Origin: an uncultured Lachnospiraceae bacterium
GTDB taxonomy: Bacteria > Bacillota > Clostridia > Lachnospirales > Lachnospiraceae
NCBI GenBank assembly: GCA_934401915.1
Contig: CAKRSV010000001.1
Coordinates: 62,001 to 126,000 of the forward strand
Direction: 5' to 3'
DNA: 64,000 bases
Part shown: positions 25,794 through 35,201 of the stretch, piece by piece
Position numbering within the stretch: position 1 is the first letter of the stretch
How the letters are laid out: each line of letters begins with the position of its first letter
Notes under the pieces: generated by a model
Seen by the model: the letters and a program-made list of their open reading frames with translations, nothing else
What the model was told of the DNA's origin: nothing
Databases searched by the model: none
Translations under genes and position numbers: made by a program

Positions 25794-26726
25794 TTATTGC
25801 AGACTGCTCATCGGATTTACCGGTTCTCCGTCCTTTGTCAGCCTGAGGTACATATTGCTGCCCTCCACGCTGTAATACTTGGTAGGAGAAGCCACTGTCG
25901 CGATCGGATCTCCCGTCGCCACATAACCGCCTTCCGATACGGTAATGTTCTCAAGCTGTCCATAGGTCAGTTCGTAGCCGTTTCCCAGATCCATCACCAC
26001 ATGGTTTCCGATCATCGGATCATATCCCACCGAAACGATCCTTCCGTCGGCAGCCGCCGCGATATTCTCTCCCACCGGCGCTGCGATCACGATCGCCGGA
26101 TTGTACTTATACTGCTCCAGCGTAGGGAAGTAAACCGTCTTGTCCATGCTGAAATTGATCAGGACGTCGCCCACGACTGGCCATACCAGCCCCTGCTCCT
26201 CCTGAAAGTCGAGTGCCGGCTGTACCGTTGTGGAGATTGCCTCCGCCGTATCCTGCTCCTGTACGGTGCTTGCGGTGTCCTTCTTTTCGTCGAACATGCC
26301 TTCCTCGTTTTCCTCGTCCCCAGTCGTCTCCGTTTTGTTATCCTTTTCCTGCGGTTTGCTCTCGGAGCTGTCCGTCGGCTGTTCGTCCTTATCCTTCTTG
26401 TCCTTTGTGTCCTTCTGCTTTGCCGCATCCGTGTTCTCCACGTTCAGTGAGTTAGCCTCCTGATAGCTGGGATCATAGTCGAGATCATCGGTTCCCACCT
26501 CTGCAAAAAGCGTGTCCAGATCCTCTCCGGGCATCAGCGCGTCCGCACTTTCCCCCGTCCCTTCCTCGATCGCCTGCAGATCCACAATGTAATCCTGTTT
26601 CTGGGCGCGGTTGTTTCCTTTGATAAAGATTCCGGTAACTGTGAGTGCGGTGAGCACCAGCACAGAGGATGTCAACATCACAATACGTTCTTTTCTAGCG
26701 CTGTTTCTATTTTTTCTATACATCAT
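25794..26726 (-). CDS. spoIIQ: SpoIIQ-like forespore protein with degenerate M23 (LytM) domain
   Basis: A 310-residue protein with one N-terminal membrane segment (about 15-36), a long acidic and lysine-rich linker (about 90-170) and a C-terminal LytM fold (from GLVWPVVGDVLINFS). In active M23 enzymes the domain carries HxxxD and HxH zinc ligands; here the corresponding stretches read YNPAIVIAAPVG and LTYGQLENI, so the ligands are lost, as in B. subtilis SpoIIQ. In the mother-cell/forespore channel SpoIIQ pairs with SpoIIIAH. It is preceded by spoIID with a 50-nt gap, a common clostridial arrangement. Confidence 0.82.
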   Translation of the reverse strand: MMYRKNRNSARKERIVMLTSSVLVLTALTVTGIFIKGNNRAQKQDYIVDLQAIEEGTGESADALMPGEDLDTLFAEVGTDDLDYDPSYQEANSLNVENTDAAKQKDTKDKKDKDEQPTDSSESKPQEKDNKTETTGDEENEEGMFDEKKDTASTVQEQDTAEAISTTVQPALDFQEEQGLVWPVVGDVLINFSMDKTVYFPTLEQYKYNPAIVIAAPVGENIAAAADGRIVSVGYDPMIGNHVVMDLGNGYELTYGQLENITVSEGGYVATGDPIATVASPTKYYSVEGSNMYLRLTKDGEPVNPMSSLQ

Positions 26727-26776
26727 AAATGCCTCCTGTTGTATTTATGATGTTAGTCTTTCCCAGTTTTTTCTCC

Positions 26777-27760
26777 TTATTCAATTTTCGCCAATTCTGT
26801 TCCCTGAAAAAAATATTTCAGGATTTCTCCGTAGTTCTCGCCGTTGACGGCGAGCCCGTTCGCCCCATACTGGCTCATGCCGAAGCCGTGCCCGCTGCCA
26901 CTGACGCAAAAGGTCACCTCCGTTTCCCCCATCTCCATTTCAAAGACGGCAGACGGCAGTCCAAACGCCCGCCGGAATGTCTCTCCGTCGCAGACCGTCC
27001 CTCCTGCATCCCACTCTACCTGCGTCACATACTGCGCGCTGTCCCTGCAAAGCCGGGGGACCTCCCAGCTTTCCTCCGGCATATCCTCCCCGGAGAGCAG
27101 ACCTCTCAGCAAGGCAAGATACCGCTCCTTCGAAACCACGACCCGGTTTTCATAGGCAGCCGCCGCGCGATCCTGTGTCACCACGGCTCCCGACAGATAA
27201 GGATACTTTTCCGTTCCCCAGACCTCGCCGACATTTCTGGTCTGTCCGCTGCTGATCTGGAAATATGGCGCAAGGATCGGTTTTCCCTCATAGCACAGAT
27301 AGATCCCCGCCGTCTCCTCCACCGCGCTGCGGTATCGGTCCAGCGCTTCCTCCTGCGCCTCCATCCGATACCACCTCTCCATCCCGGCGCCGTCCACACA
27401 GACGTCCGGTGTATCCTGTTCCTTTGCCTTTCGCATAAAGTCTGTCCGCAGCAGGACCGCCTGTGCCTTCATGCACTCCGGCTCATAGGATTCCGGGATG
27501 CAGCCCGCGAGCTGATACACCAGATATTCCTCCATCGGCAGTCTCCACGTTCCCCATTCCATACGGATCTGTGCCTCGTACGCCTCCTGCTTTTCTTCGG
27601 CACACAGCCGCGGGGTGTCCTCCCCCACCTGTCCGAAGAGACACGCACACACATACGGCAATAAAAAAACAAACAAAAGTCCCGCCGCCATTTCCCGGAT
27701 CAGGAATGGCCTGTCGCTCCTTTTGTCTGTTTTATATTTGACGATTCTATTCCATTTCAT
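26777..27760 (-). CDS. spoIID: Stage II sporulation protein D (peptidoglycan lytic enzyme)
   Basis: A 327-residue protein with a membrane segment near 25-45. The family core MEEYLVYQLAGCIPESYEPE, then MKAQAVLLRTD contains the catalytic Glu region, and SGSGHGFGMSQYGANG closes the domain. SpoIID cuts glycan strands during engulfment together with SpoIIM and SpoIIP. The start at 27760 has GAGGTG 6 nt upstream; a GTG three codons earlier is possible. Confidence 0.92.
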   Translation of the reverse strand: MKWNRIVKYKTDKRSDRPFLIREMAAGLLFVFLLPYVCACLFGQVGEDTPRLCAEEKQEAYEAQIRMEWGTWRLPMEEYLVYQLAGCIPESYEPECMKAQAVLLRTDFMRKAKEQDTPDVCVDGAGMERWYRMEAQEEALDRYRSAVEETAGIYLCYEGKPILAPYFQISSGQTRNVGEVWGTEKYPYLSGAVVTQDRAAAAYENRVVVSKERYLALLRGLLSGEDMPEESWEVPRLCRDSAQYVTQVEWDAGGTVCDGETFRRAFGLPSAVFEMEMGETEVTFCVSGSGHGFGMSQYGANGLAVNGENYGEILKYFFQGTELAKIE

Positions 27761-27821
27761 ACGGCGCACCTCGCAAAAATAATGTATGAGATGCCCGGTC
27801 CGTATTAGAACTCTAAAATAA

Positions 27822-28910
27822 CTATCTTGCCAGATCCAGGTGCTGCACCGTGGACGTCATGCCGTTTTCATACAGAAAAATTCCAGTCTTGCGTATCATC
27901 GCAAGATTTTGGTTATCCTCCTCCGAATTCATCGCATACTCTGTCGAGACGTTTGACAGGCAGATCGCTCCGATTCCCAGATCCGAGAGGTGGTACAGCT
28001 TATCCTGTCCCTCGTCATCCTTTGTCCAGATCAGGAGCTTTTCCCAGATGGGGTCTCCCTCGTCGATCCAGCCGTTTCCGTCCTCATCATACTGTGCAAG
28101 GTCTCCAAACCCGTCTCCGGATTTCGTTCCAAAGAGCTCGCTCCCGTCTCCTATCACACCGTCTCCGTTGCGATCCAGCGCCAGGAATCCGCTCCCCTTT
28201 TTCAGCAATGAAATCTCCTCCTGCGTGCCGTCGCAGTCCAGATCAAAAAAGAACTTCTGATCGGACACCTGCGCCACATCGCTATCCAGGTTGATCACCA
28301 GCGGATCCAGATACGAAATCTGCCCCTCTGTATGCGTCTCCCGGTAATACTGCTCAAAGCTACGGCTCATGGTACATTCCAGATTGAAGGAAATCTCCCT
28401 TCCGTCTGCGGTCTTTACAACCCCGGTCGTGGAAAAGGCTGTGCACTCCTCTTCCCGGTAATAATACTCGTCCGTGACCTGATTCAGGGAAAAGACCGGC
28501 GTGTTTGCCGGAATCACATCCTGTCCCATCGCGTTCCGTATCTCCTCCGTAAGATCCCCGTTTCTCCTGCTTCCGAAGATCATCTCCAGAAGAAACTGCG
28601 CGCAGCGCTGTTTGATCGTAAACGACGGATCTTCCCTGCTGGCAACGCCCGGCGATACGCGCCCTGTATTGACAAGACTCCTTAAATGCGCCGCAAAATC
28701 CGTTGCATCCGCATCATTCTTTTTCGCCGCCTGCGCCTGCTGCCCGGCATCCTTCAGATCGGTGTTTCCATCCTTCAGGCTGTCCGAAAGATCCTTCCTG
28801 CTAAGCGCGCCAAGTCCCAGCATGAGCGTTTTCTGACTGCTGTTCTGCATCTGGTAGGAACGATAGCTTCTGGTTGATCCCATTTTCACTGTGGCGGAAT
28901 CTATTCTCAC
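27822..28910 (-). CDS. Protein with EF-hand-like calcium motifs, function unknown
   Basis: A 362-residue protein without signal peptide or membrane segment. Its middle and C-terminal parts hold calcium-loop-like runs: DLDCDGTQEEI, LDRNGDGVIGDGSELFG and YDEDGNGWIDEGD, followed by WEKLLIWTKDDEG. This arrangement is known from large RTX/VCBS-type secreted proteins, but here it is free-standing. The first 100 residues are polar and low in complexity. It starts at a GTG with GAGGAGGG 3 nt before CAT-GTG. It sits between a LamG membrane protein and spoIID on the same strand. I do not recognise a defined function. Confidence 0.65.
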   Translation of the reverse strand: MRIDSATVKMGSTRSYRSYQMQNSSQKTLMLGLGALSRKDLSDSLKDGNTDLKDAGQQAQAAKKNDADATDFAAHLRSLVNTGRVSPGVASREDPSFTIKQRCAQFLLEMIFGSRRNGDLTEEIRNAMGQDVIPANTPVFSLNQVTDEYYYREEECTAFSTTGVVKTADGREISFNLECTMSRSFEQYYRETHTEGQISYLDPLVINLDSDVAQVSDQKFFFDLDCDGTQEEISLLKKGSGFLALDRNGDGVIGDGSELFGTKSGDGFGDLAQYDEDGNGWIDEGDPIWEKLLIWTKDDEGQDKLYHLSDLGIGAICLSNVSTEYAMNSEEDNQNLAMIRKTGIFLYENGMTSTVQHLDLAR

Positions 28911-29024
28911 ATGTCCCTCCTCTTGTTCAAATCCGTTTTATGCCTGCCTGTGCACCTGTCCGCGGCTTCCATGCCGCGTGGCCTCCATAAAAAATCTGTT
29001 CTGACGAACATTTTTCTATCGCAT

Positions 29025-29073
29025 AAAAAAGATGGCGTTCCGCAAGAAAATCCTTTTCTCTTAAAACACCATC
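29025..29073 (-). terminator. Terminator after the LamG-domain gene
   Basis: On the minus strand GATGGTGTT (29073-29065) pairs with AACGCCATC (29039-29031), with an inner AAGAGAAAA/TTTTCTT stem, followed by TTTTTT. It closes the transcript of the gene ending at 29174. The remaining 28911-29024 interval shows only a weak TGTTC/GAACA stem and nothing else recognisable. Confidence 0.75.
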
Positions 29074-29173
29074 CATGGTTTCAAACAATATCATATTCAT
29101 TCTGGAATTATCTGGCCTGGATAGTTCCGTCCTGTACATAGTATATCGGACACATTTTCTGTTTCTTAACCGC

Positions 29174-30166
29174 CTATTTACAATATGCCGCATACATGGC
29201 GCTGATCTGGTTCTCGTTAAGCAGTTCATTCCAGATCCGGACCTCGTCATAGCTGGCGGCGAACAGCTCGTCAAAGCAGTTGATCCCGAGATAAACATGA
29301 ATGTCTCCCCCGGTCAGATCCATGCGCGAGACAGCCGCCGATCCGATCATCTCACTGTTCAGATACAGGTAGCCGGTGATCTTACTGTCGTCCTCCTCGT
29401 TCACCTGGGACGCATCCACGCACACCGTGATATAATTCCACTCATCCAGCCCCAGACAGTCCTTGTCCTCGAGGGAGGGCCTGATCTCGCAGGAATTGCT
29501 TCGTTTCTGGTTCACCGTGTTGAACACGGGAGCGACCGTGTTCCCATCCTCGTCTGTCTTTTTATTAAAAGAAATATAGTTCTCGGCTCCCTCTTCGTTC
29601 AGCATATCGGAGCCGATCGCCAGAAACGGCGACCAGTCGCAGAGTTCCTCCGCCCGAAACCAGAAAGAGATCGTATAGGAATCCGCCAGCTCCTGCACCC
29701 CCAGCAGCTCCACGCCATAGCTTCCGTCCAGATACAGCGCGCTTCCTTCCACGCCCTCCGTAAAGCAGGACGACAGCGTATCATCCTGTCTGGGATAGGT
29801 CCCGTCATTAAAGCCGCCCACATCGCCGTCCCGCGTCACCACCACAGCCTGATCCATCGTTCCGTTGAAGCTGTAGCTGTAATCCGCATGCGGCACCGCG
29901 CTGATGACCGTATCCGCTATGATCTCCTTCGTCGTCTGTACCGGATCCGGTTCCTTCTCTCCCATCCCCGCAGCCGACAATAAATAATCTCCATTCTGCA
30001 AAAAGTCCTGTTTTGTCTTTTCCTCCGCCGCTTCCTTCTGCCGCTGTTCCTGTGTCCGCCCGGTCGCCGCACCGATCGCAAGCACAACGATCCCCGCCAC
30101 GAACGCAGTAAACACACCCAGCGCCAACAGCCGCCGGAGTATTCTACCTTCTCTCCATCGCTTCAT
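29174..30166 (-). CDS. Single-pass membrane protein with LamG/concanavalin-like domain
   Basis: A 330-residue protein with a basic N-terminus, one membrane segment (about 13-37, LLALGVFTAFVAGIVVLAIG) and an outside part. After a coiled linker, residues about 110-325 form a LamG/laminin-G-3-like jelly roll: YSFNGTMDQ, SALYLDGSYGVEL, YTISFWFRAEE and YDEVRIWNELLNENQISAMY. Such domains bind sugars or proteins at the surface. The start at 30166 has AGGGG 5 nt upstream; in-frame ATG codons at 30196 and 30259 are less well placed and the latter would overlap the aconitase-family gene. Confidence 0.75.
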   Translation of the reverse strand: MKRWREGRILRRLLALGVFTAFVAGIVVLAIGAATGRTQEQRQKEAAEEKTKQDFLQNGDYLLSAAGMGEKEPDPVQTTKEIIADTVISAVPHADYSYSFNGTMDQAVVVTRDGDVGGFNDGTYPRQDDTLSSCFTEGVEGSALYLDGSYGVELLGVQELADSYTISFWFRAEELCDWSPFLAIGSDMLNEEGAENYISFNKKTDEDGNTVAPVFNTVNQKRSNSCEIRPSLEDKDCLGLDEWNYITVCVDASQVNEEDDSKITGYLYLNSEMIGSAAVSRMDLTGGDIHVYLGINCFDELFAASYDEVRIWNELLNENQISAMYAAYCK

Positions 30167-30185
30167 ATAACCCCTGTCATAATGA

Positions 30186-30216
30186 TGTGGCTGCATCCGC
30201 AGGGAATACAGCCACA
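30186..30216 (-). terminator. Hairpin after the aconitase-family gene
   Basis: TGTGGCTG (30186-30193) pairs perfectly with CAGCCACA (30209-30216) within the 59-nt gap. There is no T-run, so it may only partly stop transcription into the LamG-domain gene. Confidence 0.45.
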
Positions 30217-30225
30217 AGCCTTCCT

Positions 30226-32526
30226 CTAACCTTCTACGCGGTTGTAATTGATCAGACACCCCTTGAGAATGATCTGCCTCTCCTCGTCTGTCAACTCACC
30301 CAGTCTTAATTCAAAGCCTTCCAGTTTACCTTCTTCTACCGATACCTTATATGCCTTGATCACATCCCGTTTCTCTTCCACTGCCTTTCTGATGTCTGGC
30401 AGGAAGAGGTAATCCAGATTGTGGAACGGTAATTCTCCCTCCTTGATCAGGAAAGGAAGCATACCCCAGTTGATCAGATTGGAACGGTATCTCTTTGTTG
30501 CGTATTCATTGGCAATATTTGCCCATCCACCAAGTACCTTCTGACAGCTTGCTGCCTGTTCCCTGGCAGAACCGTCACCCGGTTTTACTGCAAAAATGGT
30601 GGAACCGAATCCTGTATTTTCATGCGATGCGTCTGCAAAAGTCTTCTTTATCACACTCATGACCGGTTTTACATCCGGGTGTACCTGACACGGATGCTCG
30701 CCGTTCATTCTGGCTTTCTCCGCTCTCTGGATATCCTTGGCGCGTCCCACGTACTCCGGGTCTTTTCTGGACAGGGTAAATTCTGCCAGTCCAAGCGGAT
30801 TGGAACGGTAAGAAGAAGTCTCTCCGGAGGGAATCAGCTCATCGGTTGTCGTTACCGGGTCATGGATCTCGGAAACCACACGAAGCACCAGATTCTCCGG
30901 CAGTGCTCCCATCGCAGGCCAGTCCTTGATATTCGGACCAAACTGGATCTCTACGCTGTCGTCTGCCACGCCTTTGGAATCAAAGACACGGTTTGCATAA
31001 ATGTTAGTATCAAAATGATATTTATATTTGACAAGATCGCCATCGAAATCGGTTGCCGGTGTAAGCACGCCCTTGTTGGCAGCGGTTGCCGCAATAGAAC
31101 GGGCATCCATCAATGCTACTGATGCGATCTGACCATTCTGTAATTTGGAACCTTCTCTGTTCGGGAAGTTTCTGGTGGAGTGGCGGATACTGAAAGCATT
31201 ATTTGCCGGCGTATCCCCTGCGCCAAAGCATGGTCCACAGAACGCAGTCTTCATAACCGCTCCGGTTTCCATGATGGTTGCCGCACAGCCATTCTTGATC
31301 AGCTCCATGTATACGGGCATAGACGCCGGATATACGCTTAATGTAAATCCATCGGCCCCGATGTAGGAACCTTTCAGGATGTCTGCTGCCGCGCAGATGT
31401 TTTCAAAACCACCGCCCGCGCAGCCTGCGATAATACCCTGGTCTACCATGAACCTGCCATTTACAACCTTATCCTGTAAGGAGTACGGTACGGCGCCGTC
31501 CAGACTTACCTTGGCACGCTCCTCTACATCATGGAGAATGTCCTTTAAATTCGCATTTACTTCATCGATCGTATAAGTATTGCTCGGGTGGAACGGCATC
31601 GCGATCATCGGTCTTATCGCTGATAAGTCAACTGTGATCATACCATCATAATACGCCACTTCTCCCGGATTTAACTCTTTATATTCTTCTACCCTTCCAT
31701 GAATATCATAGAATTCTTTGATCTTCTCGTCTGTTTTCCAGATGGAAGAAAGACAGGTAGTTTCTGTCGTCATAACATCAACGCCGATACGGAAATCTGC
31801 GCTCAGAGCGTCAACACCAGGACCTACGAACTCCATAACCTTGTTCTTCACATAGCCATTGGCAAATACCGCACCGATGATCGCCAGTGCCACGTCCTGA
31901 GGTCCTACCCCTTTTACCGGCTCCCCGGTCAGGTACACACCCACAACGCCCGGCATATTGATATCGTATGTCTGGGACAATAACTGTTTTACCAGCTCGG
32001 GACCACCTTCGCCCATTGCCATCGTACCCAGCGCACCATATCGGGTATGGGAATCGGAACCGAGGATCATCCTGCCGCCGCCTGCCAGCATTTCTCTGGC
32101 AAACTGATGGATGACTGCCTGATGCGGCGGTACATACACACCGCCATATTTCTTGGCGCAGGTCAGTCCAAACATGTGGTCATCTTCATTGATGGTTCCG
32201 CCTACTGCACAGAGGGAATTGTGACAGTTGGTAAGCACATAAGGGATCGGAAATCTGGTCAGTCCAGATGCTCTTGCTGTCTGGATAATACCAACGAAAG
32301 TAATATCGTGAGAAGTCAGCTTATCAAACTTAATCTTCAGCTTTTCCATATTTCCTGAAGTATTATGCTCCTTCAAAATACCATACGCCATGGTGTTTTG
32401 TGCCGCTGCCTCTTTGGATACCTCTTTACCGGTCTTGCTTCTTACTTCTGCTGCCGCATCTGCCCCGTCCGGAACGATCTCTGTTCCATGGATCAGATAT
32501 GCGCCGCCATCCAATAATTGAATCAT
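30226..32526 (-). CDS. Aconitase-family hydratase (YbhJ-like)
   Basis: A 766-residue protein with the four-domain aconitase layout in one chain. Family segments are [49 protein letters not shown] and [16 protein letters not shown]; the Cys residues in these can hold a [4Fe-4S] cluster. The sequence is closer to the YbhJ/hydratase branch than to classical AcnA or AcnB, since the first motif reads TNCHN rather than the usual form. The start at 32526 has AAGGAG about 9 nt upstream. It probably performs a dehydration-rehydration of a di- or tricarboxylic acid; citrate is not certain. No citrate synthase or isocitrate dehydrogenase is nearby. Confidence 0.82.
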   Translation of the reverse strand: MIQLLDGGAYLIHGTEIVPDGADAAAEVRSKTGKEVSKEAAAQNTMAYGILKEHNTSGNMEKLKIKFDKLTSHDITFVGIIQTARASGLTRFPIPYVLTNCHNSLCAVGGTINEDDHMFGLTCAKKYGGVYVPPHQAVIHQFAREMLAGGGRMILGSDSHTRYGALGTMAMGEGGPELVKQLLSQTYDINMPGVVGVYLTGEPVKGVGPQDVALAIIGAVFANGYVKNKVMEFVGPGVDALSADFRIGVDVMTTETTCLSSIWKTDEKIKEFYDIHGRVEEYKELNPGEVAYYDGMITVDLSAIRPMIAMPFHPSNTYTIDEVNANLKDILHDVEERAKVSLDGAVPYSLQDKVVNGRFMVDQGIIAGCAGGGFENICAAADILKGSYIGADGFTLSVYPASMPVYMELIKNGCAATIMETGAVMKTAFCGPCFGAGDTPANNAFSIRHSTRNFPNREGSKLQNGQIASVALMDARSIAATAANKGVLTPATDFDGDLVKYKYHFDTNIYANRVFDSKGVADDSVEIQFGPNIKDWPAMGALPENLVLRVVSEIHDPVTTTDELIPSGETSSYRSNPLGLAEFTLSRKDPEYVGRAKDIQRAEKARMNGEHPCQVHPDVKPVMSVIKKTFADASHENTGFGSTIFAVKPGDGSAREQAASCQKVLGGWANIANEYATKRYRSNLINWGMLPFLIKEGELPFHNLDYLFLPDIRKAVEEKRDVIKAYKVSVEEGKLEGFELRLGELTDEERQIILKGCLINYNRVEG

Positions 32527-32673
32527 GCCACATTCTCCTTTATCCGTACTTCTGGTCAAAACCCTACTGGTTATCATTATATCTAATAACCAAAGACGGT
32601 GCAATGGTTAATCGTATTTTGGTGTTGAAAAGAACGCGCTCACAGGCTACAATAGGAGTAGTTATAAGAATTA

Positions 32674-32703
32674 GAAAAGCACGCTGCCGCAGGGCGGCTT
32701 TTC
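32674..32703. repeat. Short inverted repeat at the head of a pseudogene
   Basis: GAAAAGC (32674-32680) and GCTTTTC (32697-32703) flank a GC-rich loop with an inner CGC/GCG pair. It could be a remnant terminator of the lost upstream part. Confidence 0.4.
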
Positions 32704-33021
32704 AAAAAGCCTCGGGTTAGTCGTTCCTAATCAGGAAGCCTTGCAGGCCATCCACGACTATGTGGAAGAACGCGCCTGGAAGCTGCAAAAGATCTTTCTC
32801 AAACTGATGCGGATTCCCGGACTCTATCGGCGCGTCCCGGCGGTCTTCGCCAAGCAGACGCCCAAGATGTTCGGTGAGACATCGAGCTGTGCCACTGTTT
32901 CTGCGACAGCGACGATATTACTTACGGCAACCTGCATCCCAACCTTGTCTGGCATCGGACGAAAACCCTCGGTCGCGGCGATGACTGCTGCGATTTCTGC
33001 CTCAAGCTGAAGGGGCGGTAA
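32675..33021 (+). pseudogene. Decayed ATC-hydrolase-family gene (fragment 1)
   Basis: Two frames together give a broken protein. In the first (to about 32875) one reads LVVPNQEALQAIHDYVEERA, then WKLQKIFLKLMRIPGLYRRV, then QTPKMFG. In another frame (32881-33021) follows CHCFCDSDDITYGNLHPNL, then VWHRTKTLGRGDDCCDFCLK, ending in TAA. The Cys-rich end with TYGNLHP and GRGDDCCDF is typical of the L-2-amino-thiazoline-4-carboxylate hydrolase family, involved in cysteine formation in some bacteria. The N-terminus is missing and a deletion or frameshift lies near 32870, where the second frame has a TGA just upstream. Confidence 0.7.
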
Positions 33022-33063
33022 ACAAATGTATGACAAACGATCCCGATAAAGATATAACAAGAT

Positions 33064-33104
33064 AATTGCGGAACTCATATTCTTTACTTTGAAGTTCTGC
33101 AATT
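33064..33104 (+). promoter_or_regulatory. Inverted repeat in the leader of a GNAT gene
   Basis: AATTGCGGAACT (33064-33075) and AGTTCTGCAATT (33093-33104) form a 12-bp stem with one G-U pair, about 34 nt before the start codon. It may be an operator or a leader hairpin. Confidence 0.45.
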
Positions 33105-33137
33105 ACCTGAACCAATAATACAAAAAGGAGAACACAC

Positions 33138-33755
33138 ATGGTCGTTAAAACACTTGATGAAAGCATTATTCATGACATTGGTCATGCCTTTGGCTATTAC
33201 GATTACGGACCAGCAGAGGGCGGTCTGGTATCCCTTTATTCCAGTCAGGAGGCTGCCTCTGTCTACATACAGGGTTACGTCCGTTCCATGCTAAAGGGCG
33301 GTTTCCTTCATACCACCAGCGAGCGCGGCGAGGGCTATATCGCCTATAAGCTGCCCGGTCAGAAAATTGGACTGAAAACAGCCCTCCCATTATTAAAGGG
33401 CGTATTCCAGTCCATGACATTAAAAGAAATCTTCCACTTCGTAAGCCTTGCGATGAAAGGCGGCTCCAGTCTTGACGACCGGATGAATAAGGAGAAGAAG
33501 CCTCATATTTATGTGGGTATGGTCTGTGTACGGGAAGAGTACCAGGGACAAGGCTATATGCGAAAGGTGATGGATATCGCCTTTGCAGAGGGCAACCGGC
33601 TCCAGGTTCCTGTCGTTCTGGATACCGACGCAAAATCAAAATGTGATAAATATATGCACCTTGGAATGGAGCTTGCCGGAAAGCGGAATTTTGGCGGGCA
33701 TGGATTCCTGTATGATCTGGTCAAATACCCAGATGATCCGGCGGCGTCCCGATAA
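33138..33755 (+). CDS. GNAT family N-acetyltransferase
   Basis: A 205-residue acetyltransferase. The acetyl-CoA site reads VCVREEYQGQGYMRKVMD (about 133-150), followed by VPVVLDTDAKSKCDKYMHLG, the usual beta5-alpha4 region. The first 100 residues build a substrate domain unlike small ribosomal GNATs. AAAAGGAGAA precedes the ATG. It is flanked by convergent or unrelated genes. The substrate is unknown. Confidence 0.85.
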   Translation: MVVKTLDESIIHDIGHAFGYYDYGPAEGGLVSLYSSQEAASVYIQGYVRSMLKGGFLHTTSERGEGYIAYKLPGQKIGLKTALPLLKGVFQSMTLKEIFHFVSLAMKGGSSLDDRMNKEKKPHIYVGMVCVREEYQGQGYMRKVMDIAFAEGNRLQVPVVLDTDAKSKCDKYMHLGMELAGKRNFGGHGFLYDLVKYPDDPAASR

Positions 33756-33767
33756 CAATCGGGACGC
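33744..33767. terminator. Hairpin at the end of the GNAT gene
   Basis: GCGTCCCGAT (33744-33753) pairs perfectly with ATCGGGACGC (33758-33767); the stop codon lies inside. No clear T-run follows, so the strength is uncertain. It separates the GNAT gene from the converging hflX. Confidence 0.6.
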
Positions 33768-33805
33768 ACACTCAGATTCTGGATGATGATATGCTTCCTC
33801 CCAAA

Positions 33806-35116
33806 TTATTTCTCATACTTCTTATAATACTGATAATCTTCCTGTCGGCAGTTTACCCGCATGGCAACGCCATCCTCCCGGTACTCTGTCTCATAGACTA
33901 CACCATGTTCGTTGAGGTAGGACACTGCCCGCCCATCGGTATAGGGGATCAGCAGCGTACATTCCCGGTAGCCTCCTGCCAGCTTCTTTTCGATCAGGTT
34001 AATAAGCTGTTCCATGCCGATCTGTTCCTTCGCCGACAGATAGATGGCATCTTCCGTCACCACCGGCAGATGCTTTAACAGCTGCTCCTGCTCCAGTCCG
34101 GCAAGTCCCGGCACGACCTCCGGCGAAACCCTGTCTGCCTTATTGTAGACATAGATCATGGGAATCCCGTCTGCCTCCAGTTCTTTCAATGTCTGGTTGG
34201 TAACGGCGATCTGTTCCTTATAATGTTCGTCGCTGTAGTCTACCACCTGTAAAAGAATGTCCGCTTCTCTTGCTTCCTCCAGGGTAGAATGAAATGCCTC
34301 CACCAGGTTATGGGGCAGTTTGTGGATAAAGCCAACGGTATCGGACAGCAGGATGGCGTGATGGTTTTCCGGCTCGATTTTTCTTACCGTCGTGTCCAGG
34401 GTTGCAAACAGCATATCCTTTTCCATTACCTTCTTCTCTTCTATATCGACCTCATCCATCCCATACAATTCCAGCATGGTATTCAATAAGGTCGACTTGC
34501 CGGCATTGGTATACCCCACCAGCGCCACTCTGGGCATACCCGACATTGCTCTGCGTTTTCGCTGTGTCTCCCGTTCCGAACTGACTTCCTTCAGTTCTCT
34601 TCGCAGTTCCGTCAATCGGCGTTCCAGCACACGACGGTCCAGTTCCAGCTTTTTCTCACCGGAGCCTTTGTTGCTGAGCGCACCGCTGCCGCCGCCCTGA
34701 CGGCTGAGTGCGGCATGAAGACCCACCAGCCTTGGCAGCATATACTGTAATCTTGCCACCTCAACCTGTAACTTTGCCTCTCTGGAGCGCGCCCTGCTCG
34801 CAAAGATATCCAGGATCAGCGTACTTCTGTCCAGCACAGGCTTTTCCAGGCGTTTCTGCAGGTTGCGCATCTGCATGGGCGACAGGGAATTATCAAATAT
34901 GATCACCTCTGCCTCGGTCTCCTCCGCCAGTTCCTTCACTTCCTCTACTTTTCCGGTACCGATGTAGAAGGCTTTGTGAACTTCGGTAAGGGTCTGGTCG
35001 ATGGTTGCCACCACTTCCATATCGCAGGCTTCTGCCAGCGCTCCCAGCTCCTCCAAAGAAGTCAGATAGTCCTCTCCATCATTCAAATCCACTCCAACCA
35101 GTAGTGCTCTTTCCAC
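33806..35116 (-). CDS. hflX: Ribosome-associated GTPase HflX
   Basis: A 436-residue GTPase that splits stalled 70S ribosomes. The N-terminal domain contains FDNSLSPMQMRNLQKRL and the glycine-rich segment LSRQGGGSGALSNKGSGEKK; the G domain has the P-loop VGYTNAGKST, the switch ATLDTTVR, DTVGFI and NKAD. The start at GTG 35116 has AAGGGA 6 nt upstream. An ATG at 35155 adds 13 residues but lies within the hairpin at 35145-35177 and lacks an SD, so I prefer the GTG. Confidence 0.93.
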   Translation of the reverse strand: MERALLVGVDLNDGEDYLTSLEELGALAEACDMEVVATIDQTLTEVHKAFYIGTGKVEEVKELAEETEAEVIIFDNSLSPMQMRNLQKRLEKPVLDRSTLILDIFASRARSREAKLQVEVARLQYMLPRLVGLHAALSRQGGGSGALSNKGSGEKKLELDRRVLERRLTELRRELKEVSSERETQRKRRAMSGMPRVALVGYTNAGKSTLLNTMLELYGMDEVDIEEKKVMEKDMLFATLDTTVRKIEPENHHAILLSDTVGFIHKLPHNLVEAFHSTLEEAREADILLQVVDYSDEHYKEQIAVTNQTLKELEADGIPMIYVYNKADRVSPEVVPGLAGLEQEQLLKHLPVVTEDAIYLSAKEQIGMEQLINLIEKKLAGGYRECTLLIPYTDGRAVSYLNEHGVVYETEYREDGVAMRVNCRQEDYQYYKKYEK

Positions 35117-35144
35117 GCGGTCCCTTGCCTTTCTGTAACAACAC

Positions 35145-35177
35145 AGGGCTGCCATCCGTCCGGACAGCAGCCCCTGT
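35145..35177 (-). terminator. Hairpin between glgP and hflX
   Basis: On the minus strand CAGGGGCTGC and the inner GTCCG pair with CGGAT and GCAGCCCTG, with one bulged G. It follows glgP by about 25 nt. There is no T-run. Confidence 0.5.
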
Positions 35178-35201
35178 TTTACTCTCTATTACTGTCTTAC
35201 T

